A DNA stretch of 53,642 nt from an uncultured Aquiluna sp. (GTDB taxonomy: Bacteria; Actinomycetota; Actinomycetes; Actinomycetales; Microbacteriaceae), in NCBI GenBank assembly GCA_913057795.1, contig CAJXOD010000007.1, positions 1 to 53,642 of the forward strand. The letters are read 5' to 3'. A program made the translations under genes and the position numbers. How positions within the stretch are numbered: position 1 is the stretch's first letter; each line of letters opens with the position of its first letter. Of this stretch, positions 1 through 8,063 are shown one piece after another. Under the pieces are notes generated by a model that saw only the letters and a program-made list of their open reading frames with translations, did not search any database and was not told the origin of the DNA.

Positions 1-95
1 CTATCGCCAAGGCCATGCCAGAAGCCGCTCGGGCAAGGCCAAAAAAGACCTTGTCCGCTAAGGAAAAAGGCTTGGAAGCTAGGCGCCGCTTCTGA
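1..95 (+). CDS. C-terminal end of an unidentified protein (partial)
   Basis: An open frame enters from the left edge and stops with TGA at 93-95, giving a 30-residue tail rich in Ala, Arg and Lys that ends EARRRF. The composition resembles basic tails of actinobacterial proteins, but too little is present to name a family. It could also be an out-of-frame reading of something else; the gene body outside the window is needed to decide. Confidence 0.4.
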   Translation, partial: IAKAMPEAARARPKKTLSAKEKGLEARRRF

Positions 96-255
96 GGAGC
101 GGGGACGGAAGGTGGGGTCACGCAGAGAGAGTAAGTTCACAAGGTAGAAAATTGATGAAAACTAGGTAAACATCTGGGGCAGTTTCGGGCAAGGCGAATG
201 ATTGCGGTGTTCTCAATTTGAAAAAAGCCAAGGCCGAGATTTTCTGCTACAAAGT

Positions 256-286
256 AAAAAGACCCCATCCTGGAGGATGGGGTCTT
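256..286 (-). terminator. Intrinsic terminator downstream of tRNA-Lys
   Basis: Perfect 10-bp inverted repeat (GACCCCATCC, 261-270, and GGATGGGGTC, 275-284) with a four-base loop. On the minus strand it is followed by five T residues (260-256). It directly follows the 3' end of the tRNA-Lys gene and probably ends its transcript. Confidence 0.85.
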
Positions 287-362
287 GGTAGGCCCCGTCG
301 GGATCGAACCGACGACCCACGGATTAAAAGTCCGTTGCTCTAACCAACTGAGCTAGAGGCCC
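286..362 (-). tRNA. tRNA-Lys(UUU), copy 1
   Basis: Read on the minus strand, this folds as a full cloverleaf. The D arm is GCTCAGTTGGTTAGAGC, the anticodon loop is CTTTTAA with anticodon TTT, and the T arm contains GTCGG-TTCGATC-CCGAC. The acceptor stem has a G-U pair at each of positions 1-72 and 6-67. CCA follows the discriminator A (288-286), so the end may be encoded. A second near-identical copy lies at 1583-1656, differing in the T arm. Confidence 0.95.
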
Positions 363-634
363 CTAACCGCCCTTAATTCTAACAGCGAGCCAGCTCCGAA
401 CAACATCGTTTTCGCATCGGACAAACGCAATAGCACCGATGATCGCGACTTAGCCAAGCTGCAGCAACTGCAGTCTTTATCTTCACATTCTTCGGCAACA
501 TCAATCAATGCGTCGAGGGCATAGGTGCATTTGGGGTGGACACTGACTAGGAACGGCCGTCGTGGTTGTTCGGCCAGTGCTGGCGTTCTGGGCTGCGTGG
601 CCATCCTCTGTAACTCGACATCTAGAGGCTCCAT
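353..634 (-). CDS. Possible small cysteine-containing hypothetical protein
   Basis: Open frame of 93 codons, or 83 if the internal ATG at 602-604 is used; that ATG directly follows AGAGG. The middle of the product has a Cys/Asp-rich patch (CEDKDCSCC). No family is recognised. The last 10 bases run into the tRNA-Lys gene, and the tRNA promoter would have to lie within this frame. No well-spaced ribosome binding site is seen, so it may be a chance open frame. Confidence 0.22.
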   Translation of the reverse strand: MEPLDVELQRMATQPRTPALAEQPRRPFLVSVHPKCTYALDALIDVAEECEDKDCSCCSLAKSRSSVLLRLSDAKTMLFGAGSLLELRAVRGL

Positions 635-679
635 AGAAGCCTAGGGAATTTCGGTCCAATCCCCAAAGTTGACCTCCAA

Positions 680-1204
680 ATGAAGACCGCTCGGCAGCTG
701 CTATACGTGATTCCCGTCCTTCTCCTGCTCGTTGGTTGCGCACAACCCCAAGCTAATATCGTGTCGGAGTCTGAAACACCCACGGCGGAAGCCCAACCCA
801 AACCAACTCAGAGTGAAGCCCCTATCACGGAGGGCGGTCCCATTGCTTGCGATGCCAGTGTCCAGGGCGGCATCGAGGCAACGGTAAACGCTCAGACCTC
901 GGCCTTTGCACGTGATGACTTTGAGCTGGCGTACTCGTTTGCGTCACCATCATTTCGGTCCAACGTGACACTAGGGGGCTTCGTGGAAATTATCGCCGGG
1001 AGTTATGGCCCGCTAATCGAGTCTTCCAAGCTAATTTTCAATGACTGTATGGTTGATTCGGATTCCGGACTAGCGCTGATTGATGTTCGGTTTCTACAAG
1101 CCGGAAATGACGTTTATGCCCTCAGATATTTGATGATTGAAGCCATGGATGGTTGGCGAGTCCAGGGCGCAAGTAACCTTCAAGTGGTTGGAGAGGGCAC
1201 CTAG
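680..1204 (+). CDS. Lipoprotein with DUF4864-like domain
   Basis: A 174-residue predicted lipoprotein. The N-terminus has a basic start, a Leu/Val-rich core and the lipobox LVGC, with lipidation expected at Cys20. A Thr/Pro/Glu-rich linker (about 25-55) precedes a compact domain (about 60-170) that begins with a helix of the type VNAQTSAFARDDFELAYSFA and ends with a Trp-containing strand. This layout resembles DUF4864, a family of small secreted proteins of unknown role (NTF2-like fold suspected). It would be anchored on the outer face of the membrane. It lies alone between two tRNA-Lys genes on the opposite strand. No strong Shine-Dalgarno precedes the ATG. The lipoprotein assignment is firm, the DUF moderate. 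Confidence 0.85.
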   Translation: MKTARQLLYVIPVLLLLVGCAQPQANIVSESETPTAEAQPKPTQSEAPITEGGPIACDASVQGGIEATVNAQTSAFARDDFELAYSFASPSFRSNVTLGGFVEIIAGSYGPLIESSKLIFNDCMVDSDSGLALIDVRFLQAGNDVYALRYLMIEAMDGWRVQGASNLQVVGEGT

Positions 1205-1394
1205 GAAGGTCAGCTCATGGCTGCACCGGCAGCTACTTCGCGCAGCCGCCTGCACAAGCCCTCAAGGACTTAATGAGAATAAGCTAGCGGAGAGACTAAT
1301 TTGAGTTTTCAAAGCTAAGTTTGTACAGGATGGTTGTTATCGATAAGCCGATAACCCGCGTGAATAGAAGCTCAAGTAATAAGGGAGAATGACA

Positions 1395-1511
1395 ATGGCA
1401 CAAAAAGAGCAAAAGCCTCAAAAAAACACCAAGAAGGCCCCTGCAAAAAACTTGAAGGAAAAAAGACTGGAAAAGCAGTCCAAATCAGAAAGCAAAAAGC
1501 GCCTCGGATAG
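1395..1511 (+). CDS. 38-residue lysine-rich microprotein
   Basis: A short gene with a good ribosome binding site, GGGAGA, six bases before the ATG, ending in TAG at 1509-1511. The product has 12 Lys and 2 Arg in 38 residues, few hydrophobic residues and no Cys; its core reads NLKEKRLEKQSKSESKKR. Short basic proteins with a KxLKEKR-type core occur in other actinobacteria as far as I recall, with unknown function; nucleic-acid or ribosome binding is only a guess from charge. AAA and AAG lysine codons are used equally (6 each). It is flanked by two tRNA-Lys(UUU) genes on the other strand. Confidence 0.75.
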   Translation: MAQKEQKPQKNTKKAPAKNLKEKRLEKQSKSESKKRLG

Positions 1512-1516
1512 ATTCG

Positions 1517-1540
1517 CTCTTAGCCTCTTAGCCTCTTAGT
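1517..1540 (+). repeat. Three tandem 8-base repeats
   Basis: CTCTTAGC is present three times head to tail, the last copy ending in T. It begins six bases after the microprotein stop codon and is followed by a small GCCC/GGGC hairpin (1541-1553). Its function is unknown; it may be a polymerase-slippage product in the 3' untranslated region. Confidence 0.8.
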
Positions 1541-1582
1541 GCCCATGTCGGGCATAAAGTCCTTAGAGGTCACCAATTCTTG

Positions 1583-1656
1583 TAGGCCCCGTCGGATTCG
1601 AACCGACGACCCACGGATTAAAAGTCCGTTGCTCTAACCAACTGAGCTAGAGGCCC
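1583..1656 (-). tRNA. tRNA-Lys(UUU), copy 2
   Basis: Same cloverleaf as the copy at 286-362, with anticodon TTT in loop CTTTTAA and the same acceptor, D and anticodon arms. It differs in the T loop (TTCGAAT instead of TTCGATC). CCA is not encoded here (CAA follows the discriminator). Confidence 0.95.
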
Positions 1657-1682
1657 CTGCAGCTTGAAAGTGTATCAGCCGA

Positions 1683-2519
1683 TTAGCTCAAGATGTCTTT
1701 AGTGGTGAACCTTGAATAGGCCAAAGCTCCAAAGACAGCAATGTATCCCAGTTGGAGGAGAGAATTGCTGGCAAATGATCCAAGCTCAATCGGTTGTCTC
1801 AGCAGATCCGCGAAGCTCAGCCAATAGTGGGTAAAGAGCCATTCGTGGAGCCAAGAAAGCTGTGGCAAGTTATCAAGAATCTGGCTTACCCCTGCTAGAA
1901 CGACCGTTGCAGCCATTGCGCCGACTGGGACCGTGGTCAGAGTCGAAACAAATAAGCCAATAGCTAGTAGCCCGCTCATTGAAATTGCCGTGTAGACGGC
2001 GACGAGTGCCATGCGACCGATTGATTCCGCCAGGGAAATTTGATCGCCTGACAACAAGGTGACCGGGCCAATTGGGAACAAGATCGCTCCAATAATCCCG
2101 CCGGCTAGCATCAGCGTGAAGGTGCCCGCAAGTGCGAAGACGATTGTCCCTAGGTACTTGACTACAAGGAGTCTCAAACGACCCACCGGAGCAATCAGCA
2201 GGTATCTAAGCGTTCCAAGACTCGCCTCTCCGGCAATGGTGTCTCCGGCAACGACGGCCATGGTTAGTGGCAAGAACAGCGGAAGAGCCAAAAGGGTAGC
2301 GGTGAAGCCAGTGAAGAGACCGTTTTGGGTCACTCGATCAAGGAAAGGCGGGCCTTCACCAGGAGCGAGCTGATCACTGGTTAGCGCGACCGCTACCGCC
2401 AACAAGATCGGTATTAGTGCAATTGCCGCAAGCATCGCCCACGTGCGACGCCGGGTGAACATGACTCTTAGCTCTGAGAGCATCAGAGAAAGACTTAGGG
2501 ATTTAGCGAACAACTTCAA
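1683..2519 (-). CDS. ABC-2 type exporter permease
   Basis: A 278-residue integral membrane protein with about six hydrophobic segments (roughly 25-46, 75-100, 120-145, 165-190, 195-215, 250-270). A loop reads GDTIAGEASLGTLRYLL, the characteristic segment of ABC-2 membrane subunits. It should form the pore that works with the ATPase encoded just upstream, whose frame it overlaps by 17 bases, implying translational coupling. The substrate is unknown. The gene is last in a three-gene minus-strand operon that starts with a secreted LolA-like protein. Confidence 0.88.
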   Translation of the reverse strand: MKLFAKSLSLSLMLSELRVMFTRRRTWAMLAAIALIPILLAVAVALTSDQLAPGEGPPFLDRVTQNGLFTGFTATLLALPLFLPLTMAVVAGDTIAGEASLGTLRYLLIAPVGRLRLLVVKYLGTIVFALAGTFTLMLAGGIIGAILFPIGPVTLLSGDQISLAESIGRMALVAVYTAISMSGLLAIGLFVSTLTTVPVGAMAATVVLAGVSQILDNLPQLSWLHEWLFTHYWLSFADLLRQPIELGSFASNSLLQLGYIAVFGALAYSRFTTKDILS

Positions 2520-3447
2520 ACCCCTCTCCGGTCAGGTTGACAAAGTATTCTTCCAGACTTGGTTGCTCGAGACGGATCTCACTGACCATAAATTTCTTCT
2601 TGACCAGTAACTGGTTCAGACTTGCAACGTCGAAGTCACTCGGCACTGGAACCACCACTCGGTCTGGTTTTAGGGAAAGTTTTGTTAGCCCTTGAGTTTT
2701 TAGTAGATCAACCAACTCATCAATACGGTCGGCTTTTAGCACCAGTCTGGTTTGGGACTCATTTCTTAGTTCCGCCAAGCTGCCCTGCGCGACTATCTTG
2801 CCGGCGGTCATAACTGCTAAATGACTACAAAGCTGTTCGATTTCGCTCAAAAGATGGCTCGAGACAAAGATTGTAATACCCTCAGCGGCGAGCGAGCGAA
2901 TAAGGTTTCTAACCTCTCTGGTTCCTTGAGGGTCTAGGCCGTTTGTCGGCTCATCAAGAATCAAAATCTCGCGCGGCTTTAGAAGTGCATTGGCCAAGCC
3001 CAGGCGCTGCTTCATGCCTAGTGAATAAGCATGAACCTTTTTCTTGGCGGCGTTGGTGAGACCAACCCGCTCTAGCGCAGCGTCTACGCGCTTCTTACGC
3101 GTGGAAGCAGTTGAATTACGGTCGGCCGAATCAATTCTTATAAGGTTGTTTCGCCCCGACATGTATGGGTAGAAGGCCGGGCCTTCTACCAGGGCGCCAA
3201 CTTTGGGGAGGGCGTGTTCTAGTTCTTTAGGAATAGGGTGACCTAGGAGTTCAATTTCACCTTTGGACGCTGCGGCTAGACCCAGAATCATGCGGATTGT
3301 TGTTGTCTTTCCTGAGCCATTTGGACCCAAAAAGCCAAACACCGATCCCTTTGGGACACTTAGGTCGATGCTTGATACCGCCTTTTGGGAGCCAAACTGC
3401 TTAGTTAGAGAGCTGGTTTTTATCGCCAGCTCAAGACTCTGGGGCAT
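2503..3447 (-). CDS. ABC transporter ATP-binding protein (BcrA/YxlF-type)
   Basis: A 314-residue ATPase subunit of an ABC-2 exporter. Walker A GPNGSGKTTT is at 41-50, the signature region YSLGMKQRLGLANAL near 140-155, Walker B ILILDEPTNG near 160-170, and the switch His in VSSHLLSEIEQL near 195. The roughly 80-residue C-terminal extension is typical of the BcrA/DrrA branch, which includes bacitracin and antibiotic exporters as well as housekeeping systems. It overlaps the permease gene, and the LolA-like gene ends only five bases upstream. The precise substrate cannot be read from sequence. Confidence 0.9.
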   Translation of the reverse strand: MPQSLELAIKTSSLTKQFGSQKAVSSIDLSVPKGSVFGFLGPNGSGKTTTIRMILGLAAASKGEIELLGHPIPKELEHALPKVGALVEGPAFYPYMSGRNNLIRIDSADRNSTASTRKKRVDAALERVGLTNAAKKKVHAYSLGMKQRLGLANALLKPREILILDEPTNGLDPQGTREVRNLIRSLAAEGITIFVSSHLLSEIEQLCSHLAVMTAGKIVAQGSLAELRNESQTRLVLKADRIDELVDLLKTQGLTKLSLKPDRVVVPVPSDFDVASLNQLLVKKKFMVSEIRLEQPSLEEYFVNLTGEGFEVVR

Positions 3448-3452
3448 GTCCT

Positions 3453-4646
3453 CTATTTCGAAACGCTGAGCAAGTACTCAATTGTGACGGCACCCATGTA
3501 GACCTCGCCGGAATCAGTAAGGAATACATTCACAAGTGCGCTTGAGAATACTTTGCCGCCTGGAACCTCGGTCAGCATGTCTGCGAATAGCTCAGTTGCC
3601 ATTAGCTCTGCTGGAATGTCTGCCGGAAGAGCTGGCAAATAAACAACGCTCTGCCAGTCCTTGCCAATAACCTCGGGCTTCGCTGAGTCGCCAAATGCTT
3701 CTTCAAGCTGGGCTTCTAGTTTGCCACTGTCCTTGTCGGCGTAACCTTCTAGGTCAGTGGAATCTAAGGTTGTCACCACTGTGCCAGCCGGTGGGGTGAA
3801 GTCAAATAGTGAAGCGTCATTCGGCCCGAAGCTGATTGATTCAAAACCTACAGAAAAAGCAGCTTCCGACTGCTGAGTGGAGAAAACTTCAACCTTCAGT
3901 GGAAGTCCGGTTTCAGAATCAACCGAAATCTCAGCGCGCTCAATCAAAGAAGCGGCGGCGTCCGGGCTAATGAGTAGCTGGTAGGCGGAGCGGCCTGCAA
4001 CATTGTGGTCCTTGCCGACCTCAACTGTGCTGGTCTCGTCAATCATGCCGACTAGATAGTCGGCAATGGCTTCTGGACTACTTAGGTCCAGAGCGATTGA
4101 TTCTGCGTAGTCGAGAACTTCCTGCTCGGCAGTTGCCTGCTTTGCAGGATCGATTTCCATGTTTATGGTGCCAGTTGTTGCGGTGGCGGTCTTGGCGTCA
4201 TAGACCCAAAACTCATCTCCGTTAACAATCAGGTCTCTCTGGGACATGGGATCTAAAATCTGAGCTCGCATCTTGTCCTGACCGGACACATAAACCCTCA
4301 CATTGTGAGTGCCGGAGACTATTTCCATGGCCTGGGTCAAGGCGCTTGATTCAATAACAGCTGGCACAAAATCAGCGAATTCAGCCGGCATCTTCTCTGC
4401 CATCTCGTCCGCCATGTCTTCACTCACCATGGAGCTGAACTCCAATGAGGGAATACCCATGTCGCTGACCTTCACGATTGTTCCGGAAAACTCCAGCACC
4501 TCGCTCTTTTGCATCAGCACCATAACTTCGGATGCGCTTAGGTCCGGAAGGTCCACGGCGTTAGCCTGAAGTGGAACCGCGACAGCACCCAGTGCAATTA
4601 CAGCCGGAACCGCTACGGATGGAATCCATCGCTTTGAAATGCGCAT
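3453..4646 (-). CDS. Secreted LolA/RseB-like protein
   Basis: A 397-residue exported protein with an N-terminal signal peptide (basic start, Ala/Val core, probable cleavage after QANA near residue 30). The mature part resembles the curved beta-sheet fold of LolA/LolB/RseB-type proteins: repeated strands, a segment MRAQILDPMSQRDLIVNGDE and later LPLKVEVFS. These proteins usually bind lipids or lipoproteins. It is the first gene of an operon with an ABC-2 exporter, so it may present a hydrophobic ligand on the outside or sense envelope state. The assignment is by fold pattern, not a strict motif; DUF2092 is an alternative label. Confidence 0.75.
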   Translation of the reverse strand: MRISKRWIPSVAVPAVIALGAVAVPLQANAVDLPDLSASEVMVLMQKSEVLEFSGTIVKVSDMGIPSLEFSSMVSEDMADEMAEKMPAEFADFVPAVIESSALTQAMEIVSGTHNVRVYVSGQDKMRAQILDPMSQRDLIVNGDEFWVYDAKTATATTGTINMEIDPAKQATAEQEVLDYAESIALDLSSPEAIADYLVGMIDETSTVEVGKDHNVAGRSAYQLLISPDAAASLIERAEISVDSETGLPLKVEVFSTQQSEAAFSVGFESISFGPNDASLFDFTPPAGTVVTTLDSTDLEGYADKDSGKLEAQLEEAFGDSAKPEVIGKDWQSVVYLPALPADIPAELMATELFADMLTEVPGGKVFSSALVNVFLTDSGEVYMGAVTIEYLLSVSK

Positions 4647-4775
4647 CTTTAATCTCCCTGAAAGTTGGTAGTTATAACCCTAGGTTTTATAACTTCAAGT
4701 TAGCTGAGAGTGTTCCCAATTATCAAAGTTGCCTGCTGACTAAATTTTGGGCTCTAACCCCAACATCAACGTAGG

Positions 4776-6065
4776 TTATTGCCAGTTGGCGTCAATTACG
4801 CTCGGGTTTTCTGGGTTACGGTCCTGCGAACCCCATGGCTGCTTGTATTCAGTGGACATTAGGTCCAAGAACAGCTTGGCGTCGAATTCTTCAGGACCAC
4901 GAACTCCAGTGGCCTTCCAGTCACCTCGCGATAGCAGCTCTAGTGCAACTACCGGAACCAAAGCGGTCTGCCAGACCACGGCCTGAGCATTGTAGTTTTT
5001 GCCAGTCCAGCTGGTGTCTGCCACGTGGTAGAGGTAGGTGGCTCTTGGCTTGCCATCGAGGCCTTTTCCTGTAACCAAGGTTCCTGCACAGGTCATACCA
5101 GTCATCGAATCGACCAGGGAGGCTGGGTCAGGAAGAACTGCAGCGACTAGGTCCCTCGGGGCAACTTCGACGCGTCCGGATTTGGATCTAACCGAGACCG
5201 GCTCAATTTTATCGAGACCAAGAGCGTGTAGGGTCTGCAAGACGCCGATGAACTCACTGCCAAGGCCATATTTGAAGCGGACCTTTTGGGCATCCATGGT
5301 GCGGGGCAACATGTTTACTTCTTCGTGCTCAACGTTCACGCACTCGATTGGTCCTATTCCTCCTGGGAACTCGAACATCGCTGGCTCGCTAAACGGTTCG
5401 GTTGTGTACCAGCCGCGATCTTTTTCCCAGATTAGTGGTGGGTTCAAGCATTCTTCGATGACGGTCCAGATCGAGAACGAAGGAGCGAAGATTTCCTCAC
5501 CCTGTTCATTCCTGACAACTAAGTTCCCACCATCAAGGATGCAGATTTCATCAACTTCACTGAAAAGGTAATCGGCTGCGTAACGAGCAAAAATGTTAGA
5601 AATACCGGGCTCAGCTCCGGTTCCGATTAGAGCCAGTAAGCCTGCCTTTTCAAACTCAGCGTGTTTGTCATATTGCCAATCGCCTAGTTTTTCCGCTGGG
5701 GTGTTGAACGGATCTGTCTTGTGGACGTGGCTCAAACTCATCGCCATGTCCATGTAGTTCACGCCTGCCTTCAGTGCACCATCGAAGATGCTCTGGACAA
5801 ACTTGGGCTCGACCGCGTTCATGATGTGAGTGGCGCCGACTTCCTTGGCCAAGGCGGCCACCTGGTCTGAGTCACTGGCATCAATCTGCGCAGTTTGGAA
5901 CTTGTCTGCGGCTTCCGGGGAGTGCTCTTTTACCCAATCAACGCTTTTTTCAGCACGCTGAATGTCGTAGTCAGAGACGATTAGTTTTTCGAAGAAATTA
6001 CGATCGGCAGAGATCTTAACGATTGCATCGCCAACACCACCTGCCCCTATTAGCAAGATACGCAC
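4776..6065 (-). CDS. Saccharopine dehydrogenase family protein
   Basis: A 429-residue NAD(P)-dependent enzyme. The Rossmann motif GAGGVGDAIVK lies at 7-17, and an acidic residue (SDYD, about 32-35) follows the second strand. The C-terminal part, with VRSKSGRVEVAPRDLVAAVL and a Thr/Cys-rich loop, matches the catalytic domain of the saccharopine dehydrogenase / carboxynorspermidine synthase family. Such enzymes join or split an amino acid and an aldehyde or keto acid through a secondary amine. No decarboxylase or lysine-pathway partner is adjacent, so the substrate is open. It stands alone between minus-strand neighbours with about 130-180 bases on each side. Confidence 0.8.
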   Translation of the reverse strand: MRILLIGAGGVGDAIVKISADRNFFEKLIVSDYDIQRAEKSVDWVKEHSPEAADKFQTAQIDASDSDQVAALAKEVGATHIMNAVEPKFVQSIFDGALKAGVNYMDMAMSLSHVHKTDPFNTPAEKLGDWQYDKHAEFEKAGLLALIGTGAEPGISNIFARYAADYLFSEVDEICILDGGNLVVRNEQGEEIFAPSFSIWTVIEECLNPPLIWEKDRGWYTTEPFSEPAMFEFPGGIGPIECVNVEHEEVNMLPRTMDAQKVRFKYGLGSEFIGVLQTLHALGLDKIEPVSVRSKSGRVEVAPRDLVAAVLPDPASLVDSMTGMTCAGTLVTGKGLDGKPRATYLYHVADTSWTGKNYNAQAVVWQTALVPVVALELLSRGDWKATGVRGPEEFDAKLFLDLMSTEYKQPWGSQDRNPENPSVIDANWQ

Positions 6066-6240
6066 GGATTTTCACAACCAAACATGACCGATTCGAAGAT
6101 TCGGGCCCAGTCCTTGCCCTCATTCACTGGTAGGCGCAAGCCTCTGTGGCGTCACTGCTAGTAACTGCGCCTTCACCTAATGAACTACATTCCTAAGTAT
6201 GGTGCTTGCTCGAGAAATAAGCGACCTCATATCGAGGTGT

Positions 6241-7035
6241 CTAAGCAAGCTGGCGAATTGGAATCACCAGTGGCGTCTTACCAACCGGATCATCGATCAC
6301 GCGAGCCAAAATCCTAAAGGCGTCAGCCAAATTGTTTGGGGTTATAACCTCGTGCGGAGTGCCCTGTGCCACTATGGAGCCGTCTTTGAGGATAACGATA
6401 TGATCTGCAAATCGGGCCGCAAGGTTTAGGTCGTGAATCACCGCGACGACTGTCATCCCACGTTCGCGCTTCAGGGAAGACAAAAGGTTCATCACCTGCA
6501 GCTGGTGACTGTAGTCAAGAGAGTTGGTGGGTTCATCTAGCAACAGGACCGCAGGGTTTTTCACCAGCGCCGCAGCTATCACGGCGCATTGACGGTAACC
6601 GGAGGAAAGCTCCCCTACTTTTTTATCTCTGACTCCAGTAAGTGAGGTTCGCTCCAGAAGGGTTTCGATTTCTTCCTTGAGCCTCGGGGATACTCTGGAA
6701 ATTTGGCGGGCTGCCATTGCCGATCTTCCCACCAGATCAAAAACAGTTTCCTGGTTTCTGGCCGCCGGTATTGCGGCAAGAAAACCAATGCTTTGGTTTA
6801 TCTCTGCTTTGGTGAGTGAAGTGATTGAAATGCCGTCCAGTAGCACAGCCCCGCTTGCCGCCGGAATTTTCCGTGCTAAAGCCTTTAGGAGCGAAGTCTT
6901 TCCAGCACCATTTGGCCCAATAATCGCCGTGACAGAACCCGGACTGATTTCTAGGTCAAGGTTTCGAATTACTTGGTCGGCGGAGTACCCAGCACTCAGT
7001 GCCTGCGCGGCCAACTTGGACTCGGGTTGATACAT
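6241..7035 (-). CDS. Iron-siderophore/cobalamin-type ABC ATPase (orphan)
   Basis: A 264-residue ATP-binding protein of the FecE/BtuD/HmuV group. Walker A GPNGAGKTSLL is near 39-49, signature LSSGYRQCAVIAAAL near 143-157, Walker B VLLLDEPTNSLD near 163-174, and the switch His in VIHDLNLAARFADH near 200. The residues between these motifs fit metal-chelate uptake ATPases. No permease or binding-protein gene is adjacent on either side, so the partners are encoded elsewhere or the protein works with a shared permease. No clear DtxR/IdeR box was found upstream. Confidence 0.85.
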   Translation of the reverse strand: MYQPESKLAAQALSAGYSADQVIRNLDLEISPGSVTAIIGPNGAGKTSLLKALARKIPAASGAVLLDGISITSLTKAEINQSIGFLAAIPAARNQETVFDLVGRSAMAARQISRVSPRLKEEIETLLERTSLTGVRDKKVGELSSGYRQCAVIAAALVKNPAVLLLDEPTNSLDYSHQLQVMNLLSSLKRERGMTVVAVIHDLNLAARFADHIVILKDGSIVAQGTPHEVITPNNLADAFRILARVIDDPVGKTPLVIPIRQLA

Positions 7036-7163
7036 GCCTAAAGCTTAGTTTTTGTGGGACCATTCGGTCGCACCTAAGGGTCTTAGTCCCAGCACATCTT
7101 TTTTTGAAGTGCGACTGCAGTTGCGGTAGGAGATTCTCTGCAACCTGTAATTCGCCTGAAAAC

Positions 7164-8054
7164 CTACTCGTGGAGCTTGGGCTCTAGGGGTATGACCGGT
7201 TCAGTCTTTGTTGGCCACTCAACAATAAGCATGGCGGTCAGCATCACCGATCCACCGATGACCATCGCAGTTGTCAGTGGTTCTTGACCAAGCCCGACCG
7301 CCAATATGGCCGTGAAGATAACTTCGCTGGTAATCAACAATGCCACTCGAGCAGGATCGATCAGGGTCTGGGCCCAGGTCTGAACCCAAAACGCGATCAC
7401 AGTGGACAGTAGGGCCGTGAAAAGAACCGCGAACCAAACTTCCCAGTTTGGTGGTGGCTGGTAGCCATCGACAAGCGCAAAACCCCAGCAGACAACGGCT
7501 GCGAAGCTGATTTGAATCATGGCGATTCTGTATGAGTTTCTTCCATGACCGAATTTGCCAAGTAGCAAAATATGAATGGCGAAAAACACTGCGCAAATTA
7601 CAAGCCAGATTTGCCCAAGCTGAAATTCGATGTTGGTGGCGGCGCCGGAGAAAACAGCGAGCCCCGCCACTGCCAGCAGGATTCCCACTATTACTCGGGC
7701 CGGGAAGCGCTTGCGAGTGAAAACCCAGGCAATGATCGGCGTGAATACGACATACAGCCCGGTGAGAAAACCGCTTGTGGCTGCAGTTGTGAGGCTTAGC
7801 CCAACGGTCTGGGTTATAAAGCCAAAGGCTAGGACGATCCCAATTAAGGAGCCGAACTTCAGGTCACCTGGCTTCATGCTGAGAGAAAGTCTTGGTCGTA
7901 GGACGATCATGGCAAGCGCGGCGATCGAAAATCTGGTTGCGAGAAAGTCCATATACGGCTGTTGTTCGATGGCGTCCTTCATTAGGACAAAGGCCGCGCC
8001 CCAGACAAAACCAACGCCCAGCAGGGCAATAACAGCTAGGCGAGTTTTAGGCAC
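7164..8054 (-). CDS. EamA/DMT-family transporter
   Basis: A 296-residue protein with ten predicted transmembrane helices in two EamA repeats (about 7-135 and 145-280). The first contains GVGFVWGAAFVLMKDAI and TSGFLTGLYVVFTPI; the second ends TAMVIGGSVMLTAMLIVEW. Members of this drug/metabolite transporter superfamily export amino acids or metabolites; the substrate is unknown. It lies nine bases downstream of the SDR gene on the same strand and is probably cotranscribed with it. Confidence 0.9.
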   Translation of the reverse strand: MPKTRLAVIALLGVGFVWGAAFVLMKDAIEQQPYMDFLATRFSIAALAMIVLRPRLSLSMKPGDLKFGSLIGIVLAFGFITQTVGLSLTTAATSGFLTGLYVVFTPIIAWVFTRKRFPARVIVGILLAVAGLAVFSGAATNIEFQLGQIWLVICAVFFAIHILLLGKFGHGRNSYRIAMIQISFAAVVCWGFALVDGYQPPPNWEVWFAVLFTALLSTVIAFWVQTWAQTLIDPARVALLITSEVIFTAILAVGLGQEPLTTAMVIGGSVMLTAMLIVEWPTKTEPVIPLEPKLHE

Positions 8055-8063
8055 TCCAGAAGC

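Noticed and set aside
501..743. 80-codon minus-strand open frame crossing the lipoprotein start
   Set aside because: No ribosome binding site, low-complexity product, and overlaps the well-supported lipoprotein gene and another weak frame.
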